DNA of 64,000 bases, taken from Gracilaria domingensis. Lineage: Eukaryota; Rhodophyta; Florideophyceae; Gracilariales; Gracilariaceae. The DNA is taken from contig VCMS01000225.1 of assembly GCA_022539475.1 (NCBI GenBank), positions 44,128 to 108,127 on the forward strand, read 5' to 3'. Made by a program: the position numbers and the translations under genes. Under the pieces are notes generated by a model. It made no database searches and was not told where the DNA came from. It saw only the letters and a program-made list of their open reading frames with translations. Shown here piece after piece: positions 39,034 through 50,029 of the stretch; within the stretch, counting starts at the first letter, position 1; every line of letters begins with the position of its first letter.

Positions 39034-42000
39034 CTAATTCTCGGTGGTATAGTGGAAGAGAAAGGGTACTGCTAGCTTCTCTGGGTCGGGGGTGTAGCTG
39101 AGTATCCGAGCGATTCCTGTGCGAGCATAGTGCGAAATATGGTCCTGAGTCTCTTGTATGTAGAATTGCGATTCTGGGAGATGCCCATGCAAGGAGACTG
39201 CATGGTGGTAAAGATATACCGCGAATTCTGGCTCGATATTGCTGCCGTAGTTCTGGTGCACACGTCGAAATAATGTTCTTAAGATAGATCCTCCTCTACG
39301 ACTCAAGAACGGGCCCGAGATTGAGAACAGGGCGAGTGAGGCATGCGTCAGCGTCCAGGTAACCCTTTCCACCTCTGGGATAGAGACGTTCAAAGGGCTA
39401 AGCCATGAATGTATGCTTTTCCCTCCAATGATAAAGTGACACGAGAGGTGGGGTGCAGTGAGGATATTGTAGTCAACGCGGAGTGGCATTACAGTGATCT
39501 GAGTGGGATATGGGACAGGGGTGTCTTCGCCTTCCGTAATAGTGGCTACCACCTCGTCCTGCAGATGAACTGGTCGGCGATGATACCGCTTGAGCCGGCG
39601 GGCGTGGACCCCTTCTCTAGTGTAACGATTATGAGGGGACACTAGGACATATCGGGGGTGCCTGGCCTTAACCACCTTACAGGGTCCGTAGAATTTTGAC
39701 TGAAAGGCAGGCCATTTCACGTTGGGATTCAGAGCCTTCCCATGTATCACCAAGACCTCATCACCGACGTTGAACCGGTGCCCGGACTTGGGGTCCTCTT
39801 GTCGATTGGGTTGAGATAGAACTCTGGAAGCTCTGCCTGCGGAATTTGCAAGTAGTTCATGATGACGATTAGTGGGGGTTGGATCTACGATGAGAGGGGG
39901 TAGGTCGTCTGAGCTCATCCGTGGGACCGTGCCATACATGAGCTCAAAAGGAGAAAACCCGCCACCCAGCCGGCGCCTCCTGTATCCGTAAATTATCTGC
40001 TCGAGAGCTTCATCCCATTCTTGTCCCTTATTGAAGATTGTTTTGGCAATCGATTTCTTGATGGTTCCAACCATTCTTTCAGCCCGGCCATTAGACATAG
40101 GGGCATAGGCCATGGTGGGCTTGAGGGATATCTTCTTACTTTCCATGTATGCTTCGACTGCCTTGGCTTTGAAGGAACTGAAGTTGTCGGACACGATCGT
40201 CAGCGGGGAACCAAACGGGGAAACGATCTGAGATCGAACAAAGTGAATGACGGTGGTAGAGGTCTGATTACCGTAGGCCGCGGCAATAGGCCATCCTGTT
40301 ATGTGTTCTACACCAATCAGAGCAAAACGGTTGCCATTCCTGGTAGCCGGAAGAGGACCGGCGAAGTCCACAGAGAATGTATGAAATAGACCAGTCAATG
40401 GGGCTCTTTGTCCTGGCCGGTACTTAAGCAGGGGTGTTGTGAACTGACACCCATCACAACTGCGAACATATGAAACGATGTCGGGGTACATTCCAGGCCA
40501 CCAGAATCGGAACTGGACCAGATCCTTAGTAGCCTCCAAGTCCCAATGTCCTATGTCATCATGAAAGGATGAGAGGATGCCACGGCGCTTGCTTACAGAG
40601 GGTACCACTCTTAATCCTTTCTTGGTACGGCGATAGAGAAGACCTTCCCAAAGGAAGAACTTCTTCGCATTCCTCTTAACCAAAGCGCGGATCTTAGGGT
40701 CTTCTTCAGGAAAAGAAAAGGCGGCAAGGTACAACTTGATGTGCGCGCAGAAGGGCTCCAAGTCATAGACCTCGTCCGTTGCATTCAGTACAACAGACAC
40801 GTCATCATCCGGCTCCGGTGGATCCCCAACGGCAAAGCGAGAGAGATAGTCGGCAGCCCGATTCTTATCGCCAGATCTATAGACTATAACGAACTCGTAT
40901 TCCGCTAGCAGGTCCATCCATCGGGCTAGGCGCCCGTGAATGTCCTTCTTTTGGAATGCATACTTCAGAGCTTGGTGGTCCGTAACAAGCTCAAAGGGGA
41001 GACCTCCGAGTAGATACATGCGAAACTTCTTCAAGGCAAAGACCACGGCTAGGGCCTCTTTCTCGCAAGTAGAATACTTTCGCTCGGCGGCATTAAGCGT
41101 GCGACTGGCAAATTGAATTGGGTGATACATTCCGTCCTCTTTCTTTTGTGACAGAACGGCACCAAGCGCGACTGAAGAAGCATCGGTTTCAACTCTAAAA
41201 GGCTTCTCAAAGTCGGGAAATGCTAAGACCGGCGGGGATACTAACTTTCCCTTTAGATCATTAAACGCTGTCTTCATCTCATTGGTGAAATTCAGCTTTC
41301 CCTTCCCTGTAGTGGCAGCATGCAATACTGCTGACGTATCTGCGAAATCCTTTATGAACCTTCGATAATAACTGGCTAGACCGAGAAAACTTCGGAGCTC
41401 GGTTACCGTCGATGGTTCGGGGGCCTTTTGGATGACGTCGATCTTGTCTTGATCAACCGAAGTGCCTTCCTTGTTGATGACGTGACCAAGCAGTTTGATA
41501 CGGGGTTGTGCAAAATCACATTTGGATATTTTTATCTTCAGACCATGACTTGCAAGGATCTCGAGCACCCTGGTTAGGTGGTACAAATGTTCTTCCAGGC
41601 TTCTCGAGAAGATGACAACGTCGTCTATATAGACGCGAGCAAACTCCACCCCATGAAGGACCGCGTCCATCATTCTTTGAAACGTGGCTGGGGCATTCAT
41701 GAGACCAAAAGGCATGACTTCAAACTGGAAGGTTCCCTGACGACAAACGAAAGTCGTCATTTCTTTGCAGTCAGGGGCCATGCGCACCTGCCAGTATCCG
41801 GAGAAAAGGTCTAGGGTCGTGAAGAACGAACAACCACCCAAATCGTCAAAAATCTGTTCCATGTTTGGCAGGGGCCACCTGTCGGGCGTCATGACCTGGT
41901 TCAGACCCCGATAGTCGACACAGAACCGGGGCTTTCCATCCTTCTTATGTGCGATGACAACTGGGAAGGACCAAGGAGAGGTGGACGGCTTGATGATCCC

Positions 42001-42579
42001 GGCGGACAACATTTTGTCGACCTCTTTCCGAACAACGCCGTCATGCTTTGGGGGTAGCCTTCGGACCTTCGAATGAATTGGGGTCTCGACACTGAGGTCA
42101 AACCTGTGCGTTACCGGCACGTCAGAGGGCCTAAGATCATACAAGGACCATGCTATGACATTCAAGTTATCCAGAACAGCGAGGAGGTCCACCCGTCTAT
42201 CCCTTGGGAGATGAGAGATCCGTTCTAGAATCACCTCCTCCTTGTTGGTGTGGGGGGGGTAATCACGTCGGTCGAGCGTGCGACCGAGTGAATCTTGCGC
42301 AATTGGATCTTGCAGAGAATACTCAATGTCTTGCGCTGGGCACGTAGGCTCGGCCACAACTTCTTCGTCGCGGCTTGGGTCTTGTGAATGTTCATCATCT
42401 CCCGGGGTCCGGGCGTCGATTTCGTCCGGAGGTAGTTCTTCTTCAAATGCTATGACATAACCGCCGGAGTCGTCGTCCTCCAGCATTCCTACGCGGTTGA
42501 GCGGTAAGTTCTGTGCTTCTAGATGAGGGGGACGCGCGGGTGACGGTACTGGATGTCGCAATTGAACCCGCACGTCCAA
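39034..42579 (-). CDS. Ty3/gypsy Pol: reverse transcriptase, RNase H, integrase
   Basis: An open frame of 1181 residues whose first codon is TTG, so the true frame continues from Gag/protease upstream. RT: KVRRLPPKHDGVVRKEVDKM, FCVDYRGLNQVM, LDLFSGYWQVRM, MPFGLMNAPATFQRMMD and the active site ARVYIDDVVIF. RNase H: RVETDASSVALGAVLSQ, EKEALAVVFAL, LVTDHQALKYAF and AADYLSRF. Integrase: zinc motif (HDDIGHWD...CDGCQ), then catalytic Asp in FSVDFAGPL, Asp in IVSDNFSSF and Glu in GRAERMVG. A GPC/F-like module (FYGPCKVVKARHPRYVLV) follows, then about 100 residues without a chromodomain. The enzyme set copies and inserts the element. All catalytic residues are intact, in contrast to Gag. Confidence 0.93.
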   Translation of the reverse strand: MDVRVQLRHPVPSPARPPHLEAQNLPLNRVGMLEDDDSGGYVIAFEEELPPDEIDARTPGDDEHSQDPSRDEEVVAEPTCPAQDIEYSLQDPIAQDSLGRTLDRRDYPPHTNKEEVILERISHLPRDRRVDLLAVLDNLNVIAWSLYDLRPSDVPVTHRFDLSVETPIHSKVRRLPPKHDGVVRKEVDKMLSAGIIKPSTSPWSFPVVIAHKKDGKPRFCVDYRGLNQVMTPDRWPLPNMEQIFDDLGGCSFFTTLDLFSGYWQVRMAPDCKEMTTFVCRQGTFQFEVMPFGLMNAPATFQRMMDAVLHGVEFARVYIDDVVIFSRSLEEHLYHLTRVLEILASHGLKIKISKCDFAQPRIKLLGHVINKEGTSVDQDKIDVIQKAPEPSTVTELRSFLGLASYYRRFIKDFADTSAVLHAATTGKGKLNFTNEMKTAFNDLKGKLVSPPVLAFPDFEKPFRVETDASSVALGAVLSQKKEDGMYHPIQFASRTLNAAERKYSTCEKEALAVVFALKKFRMYLLGGLPFELVTDHQALKYAFQKKDIHGRLARWMDLLAEYEFVIVYRSGDKNRAADYLSRFAVGDPPEPDDDVSVVLNATDEVYDLEPFCAHIKLYLAAFSFPEEDPKIRALVKRNAKKFFLWEGLLYRRTKKGLRVVPSVSKRRGILSSFHDDIGHWDLEATKDLVQFRFWWPGMYPDIVSYVRSCDGCQFTTPLLKYRPGQRAPLTGLFHTFSVDFAGPLPATRNGNRFALIGVEHITGWPIAAAYGNQTSTTVIHFVRSQIVSPFGSPLTIVSDNFSSFKAKAVEAYMESKKISLKPTMAYAPMSNGRAERMVGTIKKSIAKTIFNKGQEWDEALEQIIYGYRRRRLGGGFSPFELMYGTVPRMSSDDLPPLIVDPTPTNRHHELLANSAGRASRVLSQPNRQEDPKSGHRFNVGDEVLVIHGKALNPNVKWPAFQSKFYGPCKVVKARHPRYVLVSPHNRYTREGVHARRLKRYHRRPVHLQDEVVATITEGEDTPVPYPTQITVMPLRVDYNILTAPHLSCHFIIGGKSIHSWLSPLNVSIPEVERVTWTLTHASLALFSISGPFLSRRGGSILRTLFRRVHQNYGSNIEPEFAVYLYHHAVSLHGHLPESQFYIQETQDHISHYARTGIARILSYTPDPEKLAVPFLFHYTTEN

Positions 42580-45127
42580 GAAGTCAGTAACTGACTGTCC
42601 TTCGGCTAAAGGAAGCAGAACTACTTCGTCTCTGATCGGGATGGTAAGGTCAGAGTCGCGGTAGAGTGGTGAGCAATGAGGTCTACTTCCTCCGGTGAGG
42701 AGTCGTCCTCATCGTCATACCGTCTGGGAACTCCGCCGGGCTTTCACCTACGGGCCCATCGTCAGGAGGCCGGACTTCACTGTCCTCGCTGGCGTTATTA
42801 GCTCTGGGTGCAATACTTGTAGGAATCACGACATTCACATCTTCTGGCTGTACGCTGGTATCCGTAGACTCGCTCTGGAAGGAGGAGGGATTGGGTCCGG
42901 ACCTTTCTTCGACAGGGGGATCTGCCTGCACTTCTTCCTCGCGTCTTCGAATCGTCGATCCTCGTCATCATCATACTGGGAGATCAGCTGGGATTGCTGA
43001 CGCGGTGCTGGTCCGACTGCCACCCTTTCTCCCTCTGGAGGAATTTGTGGGCCATCGGGTCGGCAATATGCACATTATTTGCATGAGGGTTCTCCCACGC
43101 TCCGCGGTCAACTATCCAGATGGATCTGAGTCCGATGGTACGCCAGGTGAAGTTAGGGCCGTTGGAATCTTCAGCCTGAGTCGGTCGACGGGTTGGTCAG
43201 ATACTTGAGGTCCTTCGAACGGCCCGGCTTGGGTGGGCTGCGCTGTCACATTGGCGGGTTCTTCCTCACCATCGTTCTCCTCTTCGCCATCCTGGGATCC
43301 TGCGTCCCCATCCTTTCCATTACTGCCATAGGGTCACTTCGGCGCCACCAGTTGTTCGCTGCTTTGGAAGGGGAGGTTAGCAAAGTCCTCCGATCATCTT
43401 CAGAGTCAGACGGGATAGCATCAGAGTCTGACGTGAAATCTTCGCTATCTGTCTCAGACAACGGACAAATGCTTCTAATCCGGAACGATCGGAGTCGAGT
43501 CCTATAACGACGTGCTTCTTGTTGTAACTCATGGTGATTCTTGTGTACCAAGATCGATACAGGCATGCAGCTTTTCTAGCGTGGGGTTCCCGATGATTAC
43601 ATCGAAGGGGGGCTTCTCGATAACAAGAAACTCGAGGGATACTCGGAGGTCATCGAACTTACAGGAACGCCTCTAGAGTACCACGAATGCGGGCAACATT
43701 GCATCAGCTACTTTAATCGTCCTTTCAGTGGGGTTCGGTGTCAGTAGCAGATGGTCGCTAGTTCTGCTGAATTAGATTCGGGACAGCGCCAGAGTCCAAG
43801 AGGGCTTGGGTCATGGTCCATAGACTGTAATAGGCAAACCTTAAGACGAGAGTTTTCACGCTCGACCTGGTCGCATTGACCTTTCTGGTCGTTGAACGGC
43901 CAGAGATGATTCGACGCAGATCTTTCTTGGCGCATCGGCGTCCCGCGATGAGTTGACCGAATGTGAGCCCGGTCGGGGCATTCGCGAGCTCCTCCATTAC
44001 GTTATACTTCCGGCGTGCTCCTGGAGCATTGACTTACCAGAGAGCTTCTTTTGTGGAGGCCTTCTTAGGCTTCCGGATCGATTACGCGTAGCTGAGCGAA
44101 TCAAGCGAAATGGGGTGTCGCTTGCTGGGTTCAGAAGCTCCTTGACACCAACCCGATGTTCCAGGCGGGCCTGCTTTGGCAATGGGCGCCATCAGCGGCT
44201 CGTTTGGCCATCGCTACAGTCTCGCGATCCTGAACGTCATCCTCGGTGACTACAGAACTTGGTTGGGTCTGGGAACTTCCGGGATTTCTTTCTGATTTTC
44301 GGCATCGAACGGACCTTCTTTTCCGAATGGCGCTTCCAACACGTTGCGATGGAATGTCCCATCTTTCCACAACCCCACAACGCGTATCGCGATGCGGATT
44401 CTGTGGACAGCGAGTAGAAAAGTGACCAGGCTTCTGACAGTAGCCACAAACTTGCTCTCCATCAGCCTTCGGAGGTGGTCCTGACTTCTTCTTCATCAAG
44501 AGAGTGAGTTCTGCAAGCTGACTAGCTAGCTGATCCACCTTGTCTGCAGTGGGATCCCTATCAGAAGGGTCGACGGGCCTCCTTTGTAACACTTTCTTCG
44601 GAGGAGGCATAAACGCCAGTGAACCACCTGCTCCGAGGGCCTTTTTGCCGGCCACAAGGATTTGATGAGGTCTTTCAACGACTTATAGTCGCTTGCTCCG
44701 CGGAATATCACAAACTGAGCTAGGTCTGCGTACTCCATAACCGCTTTACGGAGAAGGCCGAACTTGGCCTTCGCGTTGAACTCGGCCTTGTCGAAGCAAG
44801 CGTCCATGCGCTGGAGGGAACCAAGGAGATCACCGTAGTCCAAACGGGCAGTCACAGCTTCTCGGATATACTCCTCGGGTTCCTCAGCAGCGCAAAGCGA
44901 TCGAGCAGGGACTTCTTAACTGATATGTAGTTGGCCGCGTTCGGGGTGAGCACGCCATCTACAGAGAAATTATTATAATATGATCGAAGGCGTCACCACT
45001 TAGGAAGCCCAAGATTTCGGAGGAACGCTCCTCATCAGGCTTTCCACGGGTGGCAACGTTTCGAAGAAAAGAGAAATCGACGAACATCGGAATTGTATCC
45101 GTCGAAGAGAGGCGTCGAGGTGTCCAT
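42580..45127 (-). pseudogene. gypsy Gag and protease region, frameshifted
   Basis: From ATG 45127 (MDTSTPLFDGYNSD), about 35 bp after the LTR. The frame then jumps several times: RNVATRGKPDEERSSEILGF, ISVKKSLLDRFALL, LDYGDLLGSLQRMDACF, a zinc knuckle CGYCQKPGHFSTRC (about 44440) and a second CGKMGHSIATC. The protease DSGAVPNL is at about 43785. An acidic, Pro/Ser-rich linker (VEERSGPNPSSFQSESTD) runs to 42683. The breaks are small deletions relative to the plus copy, where the same protease region is open (51016-51612). Biological decay and uncorrected sequence cannot be told apart. Confidence 0.8.
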
Positions 45128-45162
45128 AGTATCAGGGCCAAGGGCACTCGGCGAGAGTACCA
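45128..45162 (-). promoter_or_regulatory. gypsy primer binding site
   Basis: Directly after the LTR end, the minus strand reads TGGTACTCTCGCCGAGTG, consistent with pairing to a tRNA 3' end (CCA). The tRNA identity was not determined. The plus copy has a one-to-few-base deleted version. Confidence 0.65.
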
Positions 45163-46368
45163 TGAAAACGCCATTTTTGTGATGGCGCCGGCGGTTACAG
45201 CCAAAGGGGGCAAAAACAATGAAAATAAAGTTTGCTCTCGTAGAGTACCAGTCCAATCGGACGAAGAAGCATAGCCAAATATAAGCTTACGTAGATAGAG
45301 TGCGGCAGAAGCCAAACAACAAAGCACGAACACAAGAACAGAAGAGGGATACCAAACGATAGGCGAGAAGATAAAGAAGAACAAACAAGGATAATATATG
45401 TAATGAGATATGAATAGAAATGTGTCACACTGGACAATGAAAAGAGAGACCTGTGCTCTAATAGATAGTATTGTTCTTCTTCCTAAGGGTCGCACGATGG
45501 CGACGGCTTCTGTAGTGCACACGCAGATCGTGAGCTTCGGAGAACTTGATGTCACAAACCTCGCAGTGGATTTCCTGCTCGGTGTAGTTGGCGCGACGTA
45601 CGGCTCTACGATGGCGTCGGCCTGCTTGGTGAACTTCAAGCTGGCGTTGACTCTGAACCTTAATGTCGCAGACGCGGAGCGCTTTAGGATTTGCTTACGT
45701 GGCGGGGGGTTCGACGGCGCTTCTCCTTCTGGTGGGGCTACACGAAAGATGTGGCGCTCGCGTGGCCCGTCAAGAGGCTGAACAGCCGACTTCTTTATCT
45801 GAGGAACGGGATCGGGGACTTCTTCTATACGCTCGTCCGGATCGACCACGGACGAATACTCGCTGGATGAAACGATAGACCTTGGCACTTGATGTGAACA
45901 ACGAAACGTTAGTAGTCCACAAAATGCCAAAGAGTAGCTGTAGACAACTTACTCTTGAACGATTGCCTCAGGGCCGTAGGTTAAGGACAACCTTACGCTG
46001 TATCACACAGTGCGTCTAGCAACAACAGGTGCAAAGCAACACTATGTGGGAACAGAATGCAACGCGAAAGAACCAGCAAAACCAGGGACCACGGCCGATA
46101 ACGGGAACAATAGAACGGATGCAGGCAGAAAGGCCCAAACAGCAAGAACGGGGCAAAACGAAGATGAAACACAACGGTAGTTCAGGCAATAAGAATGGCA
46201 GATAGACAACAACAGCGACGAAACCAACGAAGGAACAAAGAGACAAGAAAGGCCAACAAAGCGGAATAATAAAGGCAGAGTCACGCCTGCAACCAGGCTA
46301 CCCCAATGGAAGGGCTGGTGCAGACGCTTTGCCCTACTCACAGGAGAGCCCCGACAAGGGTCAGTGTG
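45163..46368 (-). repeat. 5' LTR of minus-strand gypsy, cut by assembly gap
   Basis: Corresponds to 37074-38300 of the 3' LTR and includes the zinc-finger ORF (about 45459-45953, frameshifted here) with the same splice-like signals. Single-base deletions rise in frequency towards the gap. About 0.68 kb of the LTR should remain beyond 46368. Confidence 0.85.
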
Positions 46369-46676
46369 NNNNNNNNNNNNNNNNNNNNNNNNNNNNNNNN
46401 NNNNNNNNNNNNNNNNNNNNNNNNNNNNNNNNNNNNNNNNNNNNNNNNNNNNNNNNNNNNNNNNNNNNNNNNNNNNNNNNNNNNNNNNNNNNNNNNNNNN
46501 NNNNNNNNNNNNNNNNNNNNNNNNNNNNNNNNNNNNNNNNNNNNNNNNNNNNNNNNNNNNNNNNNNNNNNNNNNNNNNNNNNNNNNNNNNNNNNNNNNNN
46601 NNNNNNNNNNNNNNNNNNNNNNNNNNNNNNNNNNNNNNNNNNNNNNNNNNNNNNNNNNNNNNNNNNNNNNNNNNNN
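46369..46676. other. assembly gap (N run)
   Basis: 308 unknown bases. At least about 680 bases of LTR are expected here, so the gap length is probably nominal. Confidence 0.95.
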
Positions 46677-48290
46677 CAAAGGAGCTAGAAAGTTAATATC
46701 CGCAATCAAATTAGTACACCTTTGCACGAAATAACTGAAGTATAATCACCTTGCGAAATACCTAGATATGATATTGCTGTGGACCTGATGACCTCAACCC
46801 TTTTAGAGATGAATTATGCAGAATGTTTATCGAAGAACTCCTATAATAGCGAGCGGGTGTACCGCAGCCATTAATGAAAAGCAAATCAATATAGATGTGC
46901 CAAAACTGATAAACCACTCGACAAATACGTTTACATCCAGATGAAAACGTCTTCTGTAAAGGATACAGATCCAAAAATTCAACCAAATCAGTAATCGGTA
47001 CTGATATTGCAGAAAATTGTTATGAAATGCATCGAGCCAATACGTCTGCAAACTTGCAGCCGCTCATTAAGAAGACCAGTACGATAGAGAAAATATTTAG
47101 CGCCCATCTATACAGCAGATGGGCAAACATCCTACATGTCCAAATGCAACACTTAACATGTTCAATGCAAACACTCTCAACTGGGTGATTCCTAAGAAGC
47201 CCCGTTGTAGCGCACGCAACAGCAGGCACGAGCGATCAACCAAAACGATCTTAACATGTTTTCCCTGGCTTTCCCTCCCCATGACGTATACATCCAACGA
47301 GCACATGTGGCTTCTACAGGTTTTCCTCGGAGAAATCTTACGCATTTGCCTTAGCGTCGAAAAAACAGTAACGACAGGGATGCTCCTACATGGTGTCCCA
47401 AGAAATAGAACTACTTAGTTTCACTAATGAAGGAGAGCCTCCAGCCCTTGTACTCGCAATAGGTACGTATGCAGAGCCCTTGCCGGGGTGTACCCCTACA
47501 TACTCAAACGAAGAAGAAAAGTTCAAAAGAAGAAATGAAGAGCTGAAATCATCGTGACGAAATGCTCACGCAGACCTAAACATCTAGAGGTTAATTCTTT
47601 TCCAAACATAGAGCATGGCGTAAACTGTACAAATCAGATTTATCACAGCTAAGTATAGGCAAGCATATCGATCTGGGGGTCCCTTAGCAAAACCCCACCA
47701 TACGTAATAGCGTATACACGCTCAAATAAAGAAGAACAACACTTCGCACCTTGTTGGATTTTTCACTCAGGTAAAATACCAGCGCCTCTTTCTTTTCTAA
47801 AGGTAATATGTGTTACGAACACCACAAATATCTTCAAAACAGCTTAACTATACATGAATAACCGATCATGTCTTTTTGCTTCAAGGAGAGCAAATCTTAA
47901 GATGCTCCCGACATCGAGTCAAAAAATTTCAATCCCAATGAACCAGAAAGAACTACCCAAACGGTGGAACCCAATACATTGAAACTTTTCTTAGAGCCAA
48001 ATTACCTCTCAATTCAAAAATGATACAATTGTTTTGCTCTGCCAATTCAGAACACTTGCTTCTTCCTTTCTCGAAATACTATCGCAATCACGAAATAGAA
48101 CATCTGCATCACGTGCATACTCACAAGAAACGAGTGTCACATTCGACTTTTTAGTCCTAGTTTCTTTTAAAAAGAATCCACTATCCAGAGTGAACCGTAG
48201 TGTACTCACACATACAACCATAGTGAAAGTAATGTATAGCCCTCCTACTCAATTCCAAGTACGCACACGGTGCAGCTACACGAACCTTCC
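46677..48290. other. spacer between gap and second gypsy copy
   Basis: 1.6 kb of AT-rich unique sequence with short ORFs but no recognised motif. The last five bases, CTTCC (48286-48290), are the target duplication of the plus-strand gypsy. Confidence 0.5.
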
Positions 48291-50005
48291 TGTGGCCCGT
48301 CAAACGTAACACGCACAGGTGTGCGTTCTACACTCCTGCGTTTTGCCCAACGCGCTAATACAAATATAGTTAAAAATGCTTATTATATTAACCATCTTAG
48401 TTTAGTAGTTTTACGCAGATCACCTTGCGGTTGCCAGAGGCCCCACTACAACAGCGACATGAGATGTCTACTTAAGTGGCAGAGAGCGCTCCAACGCGGC
48501 CACCGACCTCACGGCTGTCAATTGCCAAAATCGTGGTCACCACAGAGGACGCCTCGCTTGCCAAATACACGTCATTCCACGCTGGGTACTGCGTTGCGTA
48601 GCCCCCCTTGTGCGCATATGCTCCTGAAAGTAATCTACCACCACCCTCTTATAGCTAGTAACGATACAACGCATCATGCCAAGCCAACGTACGTCATTCC
48701 CGCCTGGATCGACTCCTTGTACAAAAAGGGCTGGAGCTCGCCTCCGACTGCAACTCCGCCAGACCACTCCCTCACGACGACCTCCCCACCCCCCCCACAA
48801 CCTCCAACCCTCTCCTTTCCCGTATTCGCATCCAACCTTCCTCATCCCTACTTCTCTTCTACTCTCCCCTCCCTGGTCCACCCCCTCCTCGCTCACTGCC
48901 ATCACACTACCCTCTTCTGGCGCTCTGTGTGAGTAGGCAAAGCGTCTGCACACCCTTCCATGGTAGACTGTGAAGGCGTGACTCTGCCTTTCATTATCCC
49001 TTTGTTTGACTTTTCTTTCTCTTTTTTCCCTCGTTTTCTTTCGCTGTTGTTGTTCGCATCTGCATTTCTGTCTTTCCCGAACTACCTTGTTGTTTCATCT
49101 TCTTTTCCCGTTTCTTGCTGTTGGCGCTTTCGGTGCTGCTGCAACCTCTATCTTCCCTTCGCCTTTCCCTTTTTGCTTTTCTTTCGCTTGCGTTCTGTTC
49201 CTCACATATGTTGCTTTCACCTGTTGTGACTAAACGCACCCGTTGATACAGCGTAATTTCCTTAACCTACGCCCACAATCGGCAAGAATAGTTGTCTAAC
49301 ACTACTCTTTTGCATTTTGTGGACTATAACGTTTCGTTGTTTCACATCAATGCCAAGGTCTTATCGTTCATCCAGCGACGATTCTCGTGTCGAGCCGACG
49401 AGCGTATAAAAAGTCCCCGATCCGTCCTCAGATAAAAAGTCGCTGTCAGCCTCTGACGCCACGCGGAGCCCACATCTTGTGTAGCCCACCAGAAGGAGAA
49501 GCGCCGTCAACCCCCACCACACGTAACAAATCCTAAGTCTGCCGCGTCTGCACATTAAGTTCAGAGTCAACGCCACTTTAATTCACCAGAGCCGACCATC
49601 GTAGCCGTACGTCCCAATACACCGAGCAGACATTCCACTGCAGTTTGTAATCAAGTTCTCCAGCTTCACGATCTGCCGTGGCACTAGAACCGCGCATCGT
49701 CGACCCTTAGGAGAAAGAACGATACCTATCATGAAAGCACAGCTCTCTTTCATTGTCCATTTGACACATTTCTATTCATAGCTCATTACATATATATCCT
49801 TGTGTTCTCTATCTTCTCGCCTATCGCTTGATCCCCCCTCTTCTTTTTTGTTGTGCTTGTGTTTGGCTTCTGCCGCACTCATCTACGAGCTTAATTTGGC
49901 TAAGGCTTCTTCGTCCGATTGGATGTACTCAGCAGAGCAAAACTTTATTTTCATTGTTTTTGCCCCTTTGGCGTAACCGCCGGCCCGTCACAAAATGCGT
50001 TTTCA
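48291..50005 (+). repeat. 5' LTR of plus-strand gypsy, deletion-rich
   Basis: Starts TGTGGCCCG, ends GCGTTTTCA. It is about 180 bp shorter than its 3' partner, with losses spread as single bases rather than blocks. A degraded zinc-finger ORF lies at about 49349-49735. Confidence 0.85.
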
Positions 50006-50029
50006 GTACTCTCGCCGATGTCCCTTGCC

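Larger units (their letters stand above)
37074..46368 (-). mobile_element. Ty3/gypsy retrotransposon, minus-strand copy
   Basis: Read on the minus strand: 5' LTR 45163 up to the assembly gap at 46369, primer site directly after it, Gag from ATG 45127, protease, RT, RNase H and integrase ending at 39034, and a 3' LTR 38986-37074. The LTR starts TGTGGCCCG and ends GGCGTTTTCA. The primer site reads TGGTACTCTCGCCGAGTG, beginning with TGG as expected for the 3' end of a tRNA. The 5' end of the 5' LTR and the far target duplication are lost in the gap. The Pol frame is intact for 3.5 kb; Gag is broken by small deletions. The same element is present in opposite orientation at 48291-58069. Confidence 0.9.

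Noticed and set aside
44959-45930. 323-codon minus-strand ORF across LTR and Gag start
   Set aside because: A composite of LTR leader sequence and shifted Gag; the Gag start is ATG 45127.
47119-47418. 99-codon plus-strand ORF in the spacer
   Set aside because: No motif, no signal peptide, overlapping ORFs on both strands; not supported.
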